Shown one piece after another: positions 1-6,781 of a stretch of 16,411 nucleotides of DNA (positions within the stretch are counted from its first letter, which is position 1; each line of letters opens with the position of its first letter). The position numbers were made by a program, and so were the translations under genes. Location of the stretch: the NCBI GenBank assembly GCA_030615705.1, contig JAUWYT010000007.1, positions 1 through 16,411 on the forward strand. Direction: 5' to 3'. This stretch comes from Chloroflexota bacterium. GTDB lineage: Bacteria > Chloroflexota > Anaerolineae > VGOG01. Below the pieces are notes generated by a model, which was not told the origin of the DNA, searched no databases, and saw only the letters and a list, made by a program, of their open reading frames with translations.

Positions 1-1
1 T

Positions 2-88
2 CTGGTCACTCAGGAAACGCGCAGCCGGGTGAGCATGATGTTGCGATTGGCCGGGGCGAAGGAAGTCATCGTGACAGAGGTCGTTTAA
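2..88 (+). CDS. C-terminal end of a gene cut by the window edge
   Basis: The second frame of the + strand is open from the window edge to a TAA at 86-88 and encodes 28 residues ending in LRLAGAKEVIVTEVV. The hydrophobic/charged alternation and the clean stop look like the last strand of a folded domain, and no other frame in this stretch is as protein-like. The piece is too short to name a family. It points toward the minus-strand genes that follow, so transcription converges here. No terminator hairpin was seen just after it. Confidence 0.5.
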   Translation: MVTQETRSRVSMMLRLAGAKEVIVTEVV

Positions 89-151
89 GCTGCCCGTCTG
101 GTGCTTCAAGTAACATGCTACGAAGTGAGAAGGCAATCCAAGCCGGCTGAG

Positions 152-289
152 TCAGGCCGTTGTGAGGACTTCAAGAACCTCACAGCATCCAAAAACATCA
201 AGTGTGGTTCTTGACTCAGGTGCCTTCCTTGCCAAGCTTGTACAAGCCTCATCCCTGATTCGATGTAGCTTCCGCTCTAATTCGTTCAT
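152..289 (-). CDS. Possible small protein of unknown function (45 aa)
   Basis: This is a short minus-strand ORF starting MNELERKLHRIRDEA. The frame is open for 17 more codons upstream (to an ATG at 340), but the ATG at 287-289 is preceded by AGGAG at 297-301 with a 7-nt spacer, which is why this start is chosen. The N-terminal half is charged and likely helical, and the end carries a CC pair. I recognise no family. It lies downstream of the DUF6485-like gene in the same direction, 250 bp away. It could equally be a chance ORF in a gene-poor stretch. Confidence 0.3.
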   Translation of the reverse strand: MNELERKLHRIRDEACTSLARKAPESRTTLDVFGCCEVLEVLTTA

Positions 290-510
290 TAGGATTCTCC
301 TAAATGATGCGTCCACCCTGTAATACCCAATTTCAATCATATCACATAATCATCGATCATGCAAGGCGACGTTCGAAGATGCCGTACCAGCGGTCGCGAA
401 GCATACCAGATTGGTGCTCATAACCCTTTGAACTTATCCTGCAAAGCCCTCTTATTGCGATACCTCTCCCTGAGGACAGCAGACTTGTTCCCGAGCAGCT
501 TGAAAACCTG

Positions 511-540
511 CGGGCAGGCACAGGGTCCTGCCCCTACTTG
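511..540. repeat. GGGCA-type palindromic repeat at the end of the DUF6485-like gene
   Basis: GGGCAGG (512-518) and CCTGCCC (527-533) form a 7-bp stem with an 8-nt loop. A related copy in the opposite orientation is at 6476-6505; the shared pattern is CGGGCArGCACrGGG followed by yTGCCC. The stop codon of the minus-strand gene (534-536) falls inside the repeat. There is no T-tract after the stem on either strand, so it is not a standard terminator, but it may protect the mRNA 3' end. Confidence 0.6.
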
Positions 541-728
541 TGGATGCTGACGAAGCGAGCGATGCTTCGGTCGTAGGTTCGCTCCACCTCCGGCGGGAAC
601 AGGCAACCAGGCAACTCGCCGTATTTCTGGTGGTACATGATGCACTCGCAGCACAGCCCCTTGCGACTGCAAGGCTCGTAAGTGCAAGTGCATTTGGCCA
701 GGTTCTCGTCTTGTTTGCATTCCCTCAT
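534..728 (-). CDS. DUF6485-like small Cys-rich protein
   Basis: A 64-residue protein with eight cysteines (residues 4, 13, 15, 20, 26, 27, 29 and 42) in the arrangement Mx[21 protein letters not shown], then [15 protein letters not shown] and TYDRS near the end. This pattern matches my memory of the DUF6485 family of short metal-binding-looking proteins found in anaerobes; the function is unknown. The spacing of Cys pairs suggests zinc or iron-sulfur binding (inference). The length fits the family. The start is well supported: AGGAGGT at 735-741 lies 6 nt upstream of the ATG. It is the last gene of the minus-strand run, 147 bp after the CDP-alcohol transferase gene, with a palindromic repeat in that gap. 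Confidence 0.85.
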   Translation of the reverse strand: MRECKQDENLAKCTCTYEPCSRKGLCCECIMYHQKYGELPGCLFPPEVERTYDRSIARFVSIHK

Positions 729-750
729 GATGCTACCTCCTATCTATCAA

Positions 751-815
751 TAACCACCAAGAGACCAGGACACTAAGTTTTTCAATTTCTTTGTGCCTTC
801 GTGTCTTTGTGGTTA
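751..815. repeat. Long imperfect palindrome of the CTTTGTG...GTGTCTTTGTGG type
   Basis: The arms 751-777 and 789-815 match at 21 of 27 positions as inverted repeats around an 11-nt AT-rich loop. The right arm reads CTTTGTGCCTTCGTGTCTTT then GTGGTTA, a sequence type I recall as a dispersed repeat in many environmental bacterial genomes. It sits 10 nt upstream of the ribosome binding site of the DUF6485-like gene, so it would form a hairpin in the leader or intercistronic RNA of that gene. Confidence 0.65.
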
Positions 816-875
816 GTTTCTTGGCGTTTGTAAAAGAATTCTACTGGTAAGATGACTCATTCCGCAGACAGCCCC

Positions 876-1409
876 TCACGCTCGCATCCGCCGCCAGTCG
901 TCCCACAGAATGCGCAGCCGCACCATCAGCCGCTTGCGATCCAGGATGAGGGCCAGTAGGCCCCAGGCCAGCCAGGCCAGGCCCAGGCTGGGCGTTTCCC
1001 TGAAAGCCACCAGCGGCATCTGGATGACCAGCGGTGCTTCCAGCAGCGTAGTCACTGCGCTGGAGCGGAAACGATAGATCAGGCCGGCCGAGACCCCGAG
1101 ATAGAGCAGGCAAAACCACCACGAGACGAAGCCGACGGCCGTCATGTAAAGGAAGCCAGCCAGCACCATGAAGGCGTCAGCGGTGCGATCGTGCTTGCTG
1201 ATCAAGGTCTGTTGGTCGGCGGGAGCACGTCTGGCCAGGTGTCCGTCCACCGTGTCGGCTGTCCAGCCCACCAGGGTGGCTATTTGCACCAGGTTCAGCG
1301 CACCGCGTCCCCAGGGAATGCCTATGCCCACGATGCCCACGGCGATGACCAGCCGCGAGGCGGTGAGGGCATCGGCCAGGATTCGCACTAAGCTCCGTCT
1401 GTTGCGCAT
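876..1409 (-). CDS. CDP-alcohol phosphatidyltransferase family membrane protein
   Basis: A 177-residue integral membrane protein of the family that transfers a phosphoalcohol from a CDP-activated lipid (or CDP-alcohol) to an acceptor alcohol in phospholipid synthesis. The family signature DxxDGxxAR is present as DTVDGHLAR (D52, D55, G56, A59, R60), and the second Asp pair is HDRTAD (D74, D78). The spacing to the second pair is one residue longer than usual and the conserved Gly between the pairs is replaced by Leu/Ile. Several hydrophobic segments follow (about 80-112 and 125-155). Which alcohol is used cannot be read from the sequence. GAGGAGGA (1413-1420) precedes the ATG with a short 3-nt gap. 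It lies 46 bp downstream of the 316-aa gene, probably in one operon. Confidence 0.8.
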   Translation of the reverse strand: MRNRRSLVRILADALTASRLVIAVGIVGIGIPWGRGALNLVQIATLVGWTADTVDGHLARRAPADQQTLISKHDRTADAFMVLAGFLYMTAVGFVSWWFCLLYLGVSAGLIYRFRSSAVTTLLEAPLVIQMPLVAFRETPSLGLAWLAWGLLALILDRKRLMVRLRILWDDWRRMRA

Positions 1410-1455
1410 ATATCCTCCTCACTTCTACCAGTTCCCAATCTACCAGTTTACTGCT

Positions 1456-2406
1456 TTACGGCTTCGGTATGGCCAAATCCGCAGGCCCTACCCCCGACAT
1501 CGTGGCCTCGGGGAAGTTCTCCTGGATCATCTCGTGGATGATCTGGGCGTATTTCACCTTCACGCGGCCCCAATGCGCCAGCATTCCCTCATCCACCCAC
1601 GGCTTGTAGAGAGCCCCCGGACCGGCCGCGCACGCCGTGCCCGGCTCGATCTTGAAGTAACACGGCGCACACACACGGGCCATCTCCGGGCCCTCATAGA
1701 TGCGGATGTATCCGCCGAAGGACTCGGTGAGGATGATATGCACATCAATGGGCATGTCAATGGCCTGCCGGATGGAAGCCAACTGGGGCAGGCTGAGGTC
1801 AGCCACAGGGTTAAACGTGCCAGCTCCCAACATTTGCAGCACCTTGCCACCCGCGGCCGAGGCGTGGCCGGCATAGATGGAGACCTTGAAGACCACGTCC
1901 TCCGGGATGTCGCCATTCTTCTTCATCTCGTTGAGGAGCCAGAGCAGCCCCTCGTCAATCACCAGAAAACCCCGGAAGCCGATATCTATGCAAGTCATGA
2001 TATCCGTAATGACCTGTCGCAACTGGTCAGAGCCGCGGAAGCGCATGCCGGAGAAAGCCCCCTCTGGAGTAACCAACTGCCGCCCCGTGTCCCAGGCAGA
2101 GCGGGGGCCAGGCGTCAGGATGACCTCCATCTTGGCCTCAGCGGCCATCTGGGCGAAGTCCTTTAGCTCCGCCTTGTCCAAAAGGGTGGCCCCCATCACA
2201 ACCGAGATCAAGCGGTGGATGGGCATGTTCCGCTTCTGCGACTCGTCAATGACGGCCTCCAGCACTTTTGGCCGCTCCACGCCGGAGATCTCCATCCTAT
2301 ACCAGGCCCCGTCGGGGAAGCGCTTTTGGCTGGTGGGAAGATCGTAGGCGTCCCTTCCGGGGATGCCCAACTTCTCCATTGCTTCTGAAACCTTGTCCAT
2401 CTTCAT
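1456..2406 (-). CDS. Conserved-looking 316-aa protein, TIM-barrel-like (possibly peptidase U32-like)
   Basis: I do not recognise this protein with certainty. It has alternating beta and alpha segments with Gly/Asp turns typical of a (beta/alpha)8 barrel: VILTPGPRSAWDTG, DIGFRGFLVIDEGLL, VFKVSIYAGHASAAGG, NPVADLSLPQLASIRQAID, MPIDVHIILTESFGGYIR and CAPCYFKIEPG. The DLSLPQLASIR segment recalls the barrel of U32-type proteins, but this is a weak resemblance. The start was placed at the ATG 2404-2406 because AAGGAGG (2415-2421) lies 8 nt upstream; an earlier in-frame ATG at 2436 has no ribosome site. No signal peptide or membrane segment is seen, so it should be cytosolic. It sits between acylphosphatase and the CDP-alcohol transferase on the same strand. 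Confidence 0.75.
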   Translation of the reverse strand: MKMDKVSEAMEKLGIPGRDAYDLPTSQKRFPDGAWYRMEISGVERPKVLEAVIDESQKRNMPIHRLISVVMGATLLDKAELKDFAQMAAEAKMEVILTPGPRSAWDTGRQLVTPEGAFSGMRFRGSDQLRQVITDIMTCIDIGFRGFLVIDEGLLWLLNEMKKNGDIPEDVVFKVSIYAGHASAAGGKVLQMLGAGTFNPVADLSLPQLASIRQAIDMPIDVHIILTESFGGYIRIYEGPEMARVCAPCYFKIEPGTACAAGPGALYKPWVDEGMLAHWGRVKVKYAQIIHEMIQENFPEATMSGVGPADLAIPKP

Positions 2407-2454
2407 TGATGTTTCCTCCTTAAGCTTTATTTGCATCTGGCCATTGGCGATTTT

Positions 2455-2547
2455 TCAGTTTTTGCCAAACTCCAGCTTGCATAACAAATAGCGACAGCCA
2501 TTCGGGCAGCGCATGTTGTATGCACCGATGTCCACTTTTTCTTCCAT
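2455..2547 (-). CDS. Possible 30-aa Cys-containing peptide
   Basis: A 31-codon ORF starts at the ATG 2545-2547, 6 nt after the acylphosphatase stop, and ends in TGA. It encodes MEEKVDIGAYNMRCPNGCR followed by YLLCKLEFGKN. The three cysteines (14, 18, 23) form a CPNGCxxxxC motif like half of a metal-binding knuckle. The ribosome site is weak (TGGGCG just before ATG), so expression would rely on coupling to the upstream gene. It fills most of an otherwise empty 147-bp gap. It could be chance; conservation elsewhere would decide. Confidence 0.35.
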   Translation of the reverse strand: MEEKVDIGAYNMRCPNGCRYLLCKLEFGKN

Positions 2548-2553
2548 CGCCCA

Positions 2554-2841
2554 TCATCGCATTGAATGGACTACGGAGAAAGAATCATACTCCCCGGTAT
2601 AGTCCTCATAGGTTATGTCGACGTTTTCCACCTCCGCACCTCGCGGCCCCCGGTGGCACCAGGATACCATTCGCTCGACGGCCCAATCCTCCCCCTCGAA
2701 GACAGCTTCCACTCTCCCATCCCACAGGTTCCTAACCCATCCCTTCACGCCCAACTGACGGGCTAGATTTCGGCTCTCGGCCCGGAAGAAAACACCCTGC
2801 ACCCAACCACTGATGGAAACGTGAGCCCTCTTCTTAGCCAT
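2554..2841 (-). CDS. acyP: Acylphosphatase
   Basis: A 95-residue protein of the usual acylphosphatase length, a small cytosolic enzyme that hydrolyses carboxyl-phosphate bonds (for example acetyl phosphate or 1,3-bisphosphoglycerate). The family signature is complete: GWVQGVFFR with the phosphate-binding Arg20, and GWVRNLWDGRVEAVFEG with the catalytic Asn38. The ferredoxin-like beta-alpha-beta pattern continues to the end (VENVDITYEDY). The ribosome site is modest (GGGGTGAT a few bases upstream). It lies 35 bp downstream of the 200-aa unknown gene and upstream of the other minus-strand genes, so it is probably a mid-operon gene. Confidence 0.95.
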   Translation of the reverse strand: MAKKRAHVSISGWVQGVFFRAESRNLARQLGVKGWVRNLWDGRVEAVFEGEDWAVERMVSWCHRGPRGAEVENVDITYEDYTGEYDSFSVVHSMR

Positions 2842-2876
2842 ATCTCATCACCCCGGTGCTCAGAATCCTCGTCCTA

Positions 2877-3479
2877 TCATCCCCGCAATGCACCCAAGAG
2901 ATAATCAACCGCCTTTCTATACAGCCCCGGGTTGGTGATTCGCAGCAGCTCGAAGTCGGCGTTAACTTTGCCCTCAGAAACCAACCAGGCCAGAGCTCCC
3001 AGATAGGTGCGCCATTTCGTATACGATCCCTTAAGTGTTCCCCCAGGATCGAAGAGAAGGAAGGGATACTGCTGGCCGGCGATTATGAAGTAGCCGGGGA
3101 GGTCAAAGTGGGTGGCCTGAATCATCATCGGAAGGATCTCCTGTCCCTCCCCGCCCGGGAAACGCTCCTGGTCGTGGGTCAAGAGTGGGCCGGGATCGAA
3201 CCCCATCTCCTCCAGAAGGGAAGCATAGCACGCCACCCCCCAGCGCCTCACACGATAGACGCAGCCGCTCTGGCCTATCTCCACCTCCGGGCAGACGTCA
3301 GCGTATCCTAGGGGCAACTGGATGGTGACTCTCCTGTCCATCAAATCGCCCCTTTCGGTGACCACCCAGTAGTAGGCCCGCCAGTCCTCGATCAGGTAGC
3401 GGCTGGGGGAATTGTTTATCACCTCCGCATCCGGAGGGGCAGTACTCCGCCTCACGGTATTGCCCGCCGACCTAGGCAC
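2877..3479 (-). CDS. Protein of unknown function (200 aa)
   Basis: Starts with GTG at 3477-3479, supported by AAAGGAGG at 3486-3493 with a 6-nt spacer. I recognise no family. The protein is soluble-looking, rich in aromatic residues (YLIEDWRAYYWVV; WGVACYASLLEEMGFDPGP; THFDLPGYFIIAGQQYPFLLFDPGG) and has an N-terminal stretch of about 25 residues that looks disordered. The rest is alternating strands and short helices with a C-terminal helical part (NPGLYRKAVDYLLGALRG). There is no signal peptide or membrane helix. It is the first gene of the run that continues into acylphosphatase, and 242 bp after the ABC transporter gene on the same strand. Confidence 0.7.
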   Translation of the reverse strand: MPRSAGNTVRRSTAPPDAEVINNSPSRYLIEDWRAYYWVVTERGDLMDRRVTIQLPLGYADVCPEVEIGQSGCVYRVRRWGVACYASLLEEMGFDPGPLLTHDQERFPGGEGQEILPMMIQATHFDLPGYFIIAGQQYPFLLFDPGGTLKGSYTKWRTYLGALAWLVSEGKVNADFELLRITNPGLYRKAVDYLLGALRG

Positions 3480-3505
3480 CTGGAACCTCCTTTGCCGAAA
3501 ATACT

Positions 3506-3533
3506 ATCAACTGCCCCCAACCTCCCAGTTGAT
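3506..3533. promoter_or_regulatory. Perfect 8-bp inverted repeat upstream of the 200-aa gene
   Basis: ATCAACTG (3506-3513) and CAGTTGAT (3526-3533) form a perfect inverted repeat with a 12-nt spacer. It lies 12 nt upstream of the ribosome site of the minus-strand gene that starts at 3479. The 20-nt centre-to-centre spacing is close to two helical turns, as for a dimeric regulator site, but no clear sigma-70 promoter was found beside it. The remaining 3534-3654 stretch holds nothing I can identify. Confidence 0.3.
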
Positions 3534-3654
3534 GACCTCAATCAGAAACAAAGCGCTCTGCAAATACAAATGGGTGAAACACCGGCCATCGGTAGAGGTT
3601 CCTCCCCCTGGGCCTGATAGCTCCATGGACTCTGTCCCAGACCCTGAGTAAGCT

Positions 3655-3717
3655 TTAGCCCATTTGAGATGTGGCAGTGGCTGTCGAGGTGGTCGTGCCG
3701 GTTGGAGTTGCTGTTGG
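3655..3717 (-). pseudogene. Thr/Pro-rich tail remnant without a start
   Basis: Minus-strand frame between a TGA and a TAA encodes a Thr/Pro/Ala-rich run beginning PTATPTGTTTSTATAT. This is the composition of linkers in secreted proteins of Chloroflexota. No start codon or ribosome site exists, and it begins 5 nt after the ABC transporter stop. It may be a fossil of a lost gene end or merely a low-complexity repeat. Confidence 0.2.
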
Positions 3718-3721
3718 TCAG

Positions 3722-5464
3722 CTAGTCGAAGTCGGAAGCCGCCACCAGATCATACTGCCGCCGGTACATCTGGCTGTAGAGGCCGCCACGGGCCAGGAGC
3801 TCGCGATGATCGCCCACCTCGACGATGCGACCATCTTCCAGGGCGATGATCTTGTCCGCGTGGCGGATGGTGGACAGACGATGGGCGATGACCAGGGCGG
3901 TGCGCCCCTCCAGCACCTTCTTCAACGCCTGCTGGATCAGATACTCGGCCTCGGCGTCAACTGACGAGGTGGCCTCATCGAGAATGAGGATGCGGGGGTC
4001 GGTCAGGATGGCTCGCGCCAGCGCCAGACGCTGCTTCTGCCCACCGGATAGCTTAACCCCCCGCTCGCCGATCTTGGTTTCATAACCCTGGGGCAGATTC
4101 ATGATAAACTCGTGGGCGTAAGCCGCCTTCGCGGCAGCGATCATCTCGTCCTCGCTGGCATCCGGCTTGCCATAGATGACATTGTCACGCACCGTCCCGT
4201 TGAACAAGAAGGTGTCCTGCAGCACCACGGCGACCTGCCTGCGGAGGGAGGCCAGCTTGACCTCTCTGACATCGTGGCCCTCAACCGTGACCCGGCCGCT
4301 GACGGGGTCGTAGAAGCGGGGGATCAGGTTAGCAATGCTCGTCTTGCCCGCCCCGCTGGGCCCGACCAGAGCCACCACCTGGCCGGGCCGCATCTGGAAG
4401 CTGACGTCGCGCAACACCTCCTCGCCCGTGCCATAGCGGAAGGAGACTCCCTCAAAGACGACGGCTCCCTGGATAGCGGGCAACTCGGCGGCATCGGGCG
4501 CATCTTCGATCTCAGGCGCGGTATCCAGCAGTTCGAACACCCGCTCCCCGGCGGCGATGGCCTGCTGCACGATGTTGTCAGTTTGAACCAGACGGTGGAT
4601 AGGTTCGTAGAAAGAGGCCACGTAGGAGATAAAGGCCACCAGCCCGCCCAGGGTCAGCGCGCCACTGAAGACGCGATACGCACCGAAGCCCAGGACTATT
4701 GCCATGCCCATTGACGCTACAAAGCGCATGGCTGGGAAAAAGGTCGCCCAATAGCGAATGCCCTTTACGCGCTCCTCGTAATACCGGGTGCTGCGCTGGG
4801 TGAACCGATCAAGCTCGTGCCTCTCCTGGCCGAAGGCCTGGATCACCCGAATGCCGGAGATGTTGTCCTGCAGCTCGGCGTTGATGTCGCCCAGCCGGTC
4901 GCGGATCTGGCGGTAGATGGGTCGCACGCGGGTGTTGAACAGACGCATGGCCACGGCCAGAACGGGGACTGGGAGCAAAGTCAAGAGAGCCAATTGCCAG
5001 TCCAGAACAAGGAGGATGATCGCTGTTCCCACCAGGCGCAGCAGATCCACGATGAGGAATCCGACGGAGTGGGTGACGAAGTCCTCCAGGGCGTTCACGT
5101 CGTTGGTGATGCGCGACATGATCTCGCCCGTCTGCTGATCCTCGAAGAAGGAGATGGACAGGCGCTGCAGATAGTCATAGAGGAGAACGCGGAAGTCGAG
5201 GATGAACCTCTCCCCCAGGACGTGTCTGAGATACTGCTCCCCGAAGTTCAGGAGACGGGTCAGGGCGTAGACGCCGACCAGCCCCAAAATGAGCATGGGC
5301 AAACGATCCAGCAGGCGGTTGCCGACGACCTCGTCAATGATCTCCCTCTGGAAAAGGGGGGGCAGCAGATTGAGGATGGTGAGGAACAGCAGGCAGACAA
5401 TGCTAACCACCACCCAGCGCCAATATGCTCTTAGATAGCTTAACAGGCGGAGGACAACTTTCAT
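3722..5464 (-). CDS. ABC exporter half-transporter (fused membrane and ATPase domains)
   Basis: A 580-residue MsbA/LmrA/BmrA-type half-transporter that would work as a dimer in the cytoplasmic membrane, exporting an unknown lipid, peptide or drug. The N-terminal part (about 15-310) has six hydrophobic segments and the coupling-helix motif [19 protein letters not shown]. The ATPase part has Walker A GPSGAGKT (368-375), Q-loop Q416, signature LSGGQ (472-476), Walker B ILILDE with catalytic Glu497, and H-loop His528, so it should be active. Its length is normal for the family. Its ATG overlaps the stop of the transaldolase gene (ATGA, 5461-5464), so the two are translationally coupled. The substrate cannot be inferred from the neighbour. 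Confidence 0.95.
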   Translation of the reverse strand: MKVVLRLLSYLRAYWRWVVVSIVCLLFLTILNLLPPLFQREIIDEVVGNRLLDRLPMLILGLVGVYALTRLLNFGEQYLRHVLGERFILDFRVLLYDYLQRLSISFFEDQQTGEIMSRITNDVNALEDFVTHSVGFLIVDLLRLVGTAIILLVLDWQLALLTLLPVPVLAVAMRLFNTRVRPIYRQIRDRLGDINAELQDNISGIRVIQAFGQERHELDRFTQRSTRYYEERVKGIRYWATFFPAMRFVASMGMAIVLGFGAYRVFSGALTLGGLVAFISYVASFYEPIHRLVQTDNIVQQAIAAGERVFELLDTAPEIEDAPDAAELPAIQGAVVFEGVSFRYGTGEEVLRDVSFQMRPGQVVALVGPSGAGKTSIANLIPRFYDPVSGRVTVEGHDVREVKLASLRRQVAVVLQDTFLFNGTVRDNVIYGKPDASEDEMIAAAKAAYAHEFIMNLPQGYETKIGERGVKLSGGQKQRLALARAILTDPRILILDEATSSVDAEAEYLIQQALKKVLEGRTALVIAHRLSTIRHADKIIALEDGRIVEVGDHRELLARGGLYSQMYRRQYDLVAASDFD

Positions 5465-6204
5465 TTCTGGCTGGCTTTCGCCCAGTCGGTCAGGAAGCGT
5501 TCGATGCCGACGTCGGTCAGGGGGTGCTTGATGGCCTTCATCAGGACGTCGCAGGGCACGGTGGCGATGTCAGCGCCCAAGAGGGCCGCCTCGACGATGT
5601 GCATGGGATGGCGGATGCTGGCGGCGATGATCTCGGTGTCGAAGCCGTAGGTTTCAAAGATCTCCACGGTGTCGGCTACCACCTGCATGCCATCGTTGCC
5701 CGCATCGTCCAGACGCCCCACGAAGATTGAAACGAAGGGGGCACCGGCCAGGGCAGCCAAGAGCGCCTGATTGGCCGAGAAGACAAGTGTGGCGTTGGTG
5801 CGGATGCCCCAGATGCGAACCAGGTCTTGAGCGATGTCCAGGTCGGTGTCGCATTGGCCCAGCCAGGCGCAATCCTGGCAGATGCTCTCTGGGTCGACTT
5901 CCGACTCGAAAAGGGTATAGATGGCCTGAAGGCCCTCAGCGGTGACAGGTATTTTGATCACCACGTGAGGCGACCACTGGGCGATCTCTTTGGCCTGTTC
6001 CACCATCTTGTCAGCCTCCAGCTCAGTAACCTCAGCGCTGACGGGCCCCTGCACGATGTAGCAAATCTCCTGAGTCACCTCCCTGTAATCGCTGCGGCCA
6101 GCCCTCATCATCAGGCTGGGGTTGGTGGTCACCCCGCTGATGATCCCCAGCTTAGCCGCTTCGCGGATCTCCTCAATCTTGGCTGTGTCCAGGAAAATCT
6201 CCAT
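5461..6204 (-). CDS. tal: Transaldolase of the short FSA/TalC class with an unusual insertion
   Basis: A class I aldolase of sugar-phosphate metabolism (transfer of a dihydroxyacetone unit between sugar phosphates). The family motifs are FLDTA (D6), GVTTNPSLM (24-32), the Schiff-base Lys84 in [26 protein letters not shown] (137-155), FVGRLDD and AASIRHP. Phe142 is at the position where transaldolases have Phe and fructose-6-phosphate aldolases have Tyr, favouring transaldolase activity. The protein has 247 residues instead of about 215; the excess is mostly an insertion at about 99-130, after the catalytic Lys strand, containing Cys109, Cys112 and Cys118. AGGAGGT at 6210-6216 lies 5 nt upstream of the ATG. 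It is first in a two-gene operon with the ABC exporter; a mobile element sits in its leader. Confidence 0.92.
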   Translation of the reverse strand: MEIFLDTAKIEEIREAAKLGIISGVTTNPSLMMRAGRSDYREVTQEICYIVQGPVSAEVTELEADKMVEQAKEIAQWSPHVVIKIPVTAEGLQAIYTLFESEVDPESICQDCAWLGQCDTDLDIAQDLVRIWGIRTNATLVFSANQALLAALAGAPFVSIFVGRLDDAGNDGMQVVADTVEIFETYGFDTEIIAASIRHPMHIVEAALLGADIATVPCDVLMKAIKHPLTDVGIERFLTDWAKASQK

Positions 6205-6228
6205 GCTTGACCTCCTGTGCTAATCTTT

Positions 6229-6407
6229 GACCTCATTTTGCTACCGGACACTTTTCTGGACAAGCTAGCATAAGCGAATCTAACGAGCCCATCCTGTCAT
6301 TCTGAGCCCCGCAGGGGCGAAGAATCTCATTTGCGGTAACGAGATTCTTGGCGCTTCGCGCTCAGAATGACGCCCGTAGAAAAAGTGTCCGGTAGTGAAG
6401 ACCTCAT
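6229..6407. mobile_element. MITE-like element with 8-bp target duplication
   Basis: The element spans 6237-6399 (163 bp). Its ends are imperfect inverted repeats: TTTGCTACCGGACACTTTT at the left and, read inward from the right, TTCACTACCGGACACTTTT (17 of 19 match). The direct repeat GACCTCAT flanks it exactly (6229-6236 and 6400-6407). Inside lies a second palindrome (6297-6306 with 6361-6370, TCATTCTGAG) and a third inner stem (6320-6328 with 6341-6349). It encodes no protein, so it would be mobilised in trans by a transposase elsewhere. The family of that transposase is not identifiable here. Confidence 0.75.
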
Positions 6408-6432
6408 GGGAGTACCGCATCCCACGCCACCC

Positions 6433-6461
6433 ATTATATCCTCTTTTGCTAGTTATCGCAA
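6433..6461 (-). promoter_or_regulatory. Predicted sigma-70 promoter of the transaldolase/ABC operon
   Basis: On the minus strand TTGCGA (6456-6461) and a perfect TATAAT (6433-6438) are separated by 17 nt. Transcription would start near 6426, giving a leader of about 220 nt that includes the whole MITE-like element. Without the insertion and one target copy the leader would be about 50 nt, a normal length, which supports the view that this was the original promoter. Confidence 0.6.
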
Positions 6462-6475
6462 CCTTACGAGGGCGG

Positions 6476-6505
6476 ACATGCACGGGCAAGCCCCGTGCTT
6501 GCCCG
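6476..6505. repeat. Second copy of the GGGCA-type palindrome
   Basis: CGGGCAAG (6483-6490) and CTTGCCCG (6498-6505) form an 8-bp perfect stem with a 7-nt loop. It is related, in opposite orientation, to the repeat at 511-540. It lies just upstream of the predicted minus-strand promoter and just left of the second nested palindrome element. Confidence 0.6.
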
Positions 6506-6528
6506 ACTTTCCAAACGTCTGTGGGGAC

Positions 6529-6680
6529 CAGGGCATTCTCAAAGTAGGGTTTGCCAGCAATCTGTCATTCTGAGAGAAACGAAGAATCTCGTTTTCGGAG
6601 AACGAGACCCTTCGCTTCGCTCAGGGTGACAGCTAAAGTACGCCTTTTCCCCACTGCCAGCTTACTTTGGGAAAGCCCTG
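6529..6680. mobile_element. Second MITE-like nested palindrome sharing the core of the first
   Basis: The ends CAGGGCATTCTCAAAGTA (6529-6546) and, read inward, CAGGGCTTTCCCAAAGTA (6663-6680) match at 16 of 18 positions. The core (about 6563-6632) starts TGTCATTCTGAG, continues with CGAAGAATCTCGTTTTCGG and closes with TCAGGGTGACAG. It aligns with the core of the element at 6229-6407, but the outer ends are unrelated. No target duplication is obvious. No protein is encoded. Confidence 0.6.
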
Positions 6681-6781
6681 CTCTGGGGGCACTCATGCTA
6701 TGCAAAAAGCCTAAAAGCTAGTATAATATACGTCGCTGATGTCGTCAATCCCTCGCATAATTCCATAGACCTGAACGGATA

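Noticed and set aside
418..720. 100-codon minus-strand frame overlapping the DUF6485-like gene
   Set aside because: The other frame has the conserved Cys pattern and the well-placed AGGAGGT; this one runs through the palindromic repeat and lacks a ribosome site.
1168..2166. 332-codon + strand open frame across 1.2-2.2 kb
   Set aside because: It crosses two minus-strand genes with ribosome sites and clear protein features; it is a shadow frame rich in His/Arg.
4112..5434. Two + strand open frames of about 200 codons opposite the ABC exporter
   Set aside because: The opposite strand encodes a full exporter with every ATPase motif; these frames are antisense shadows of it.
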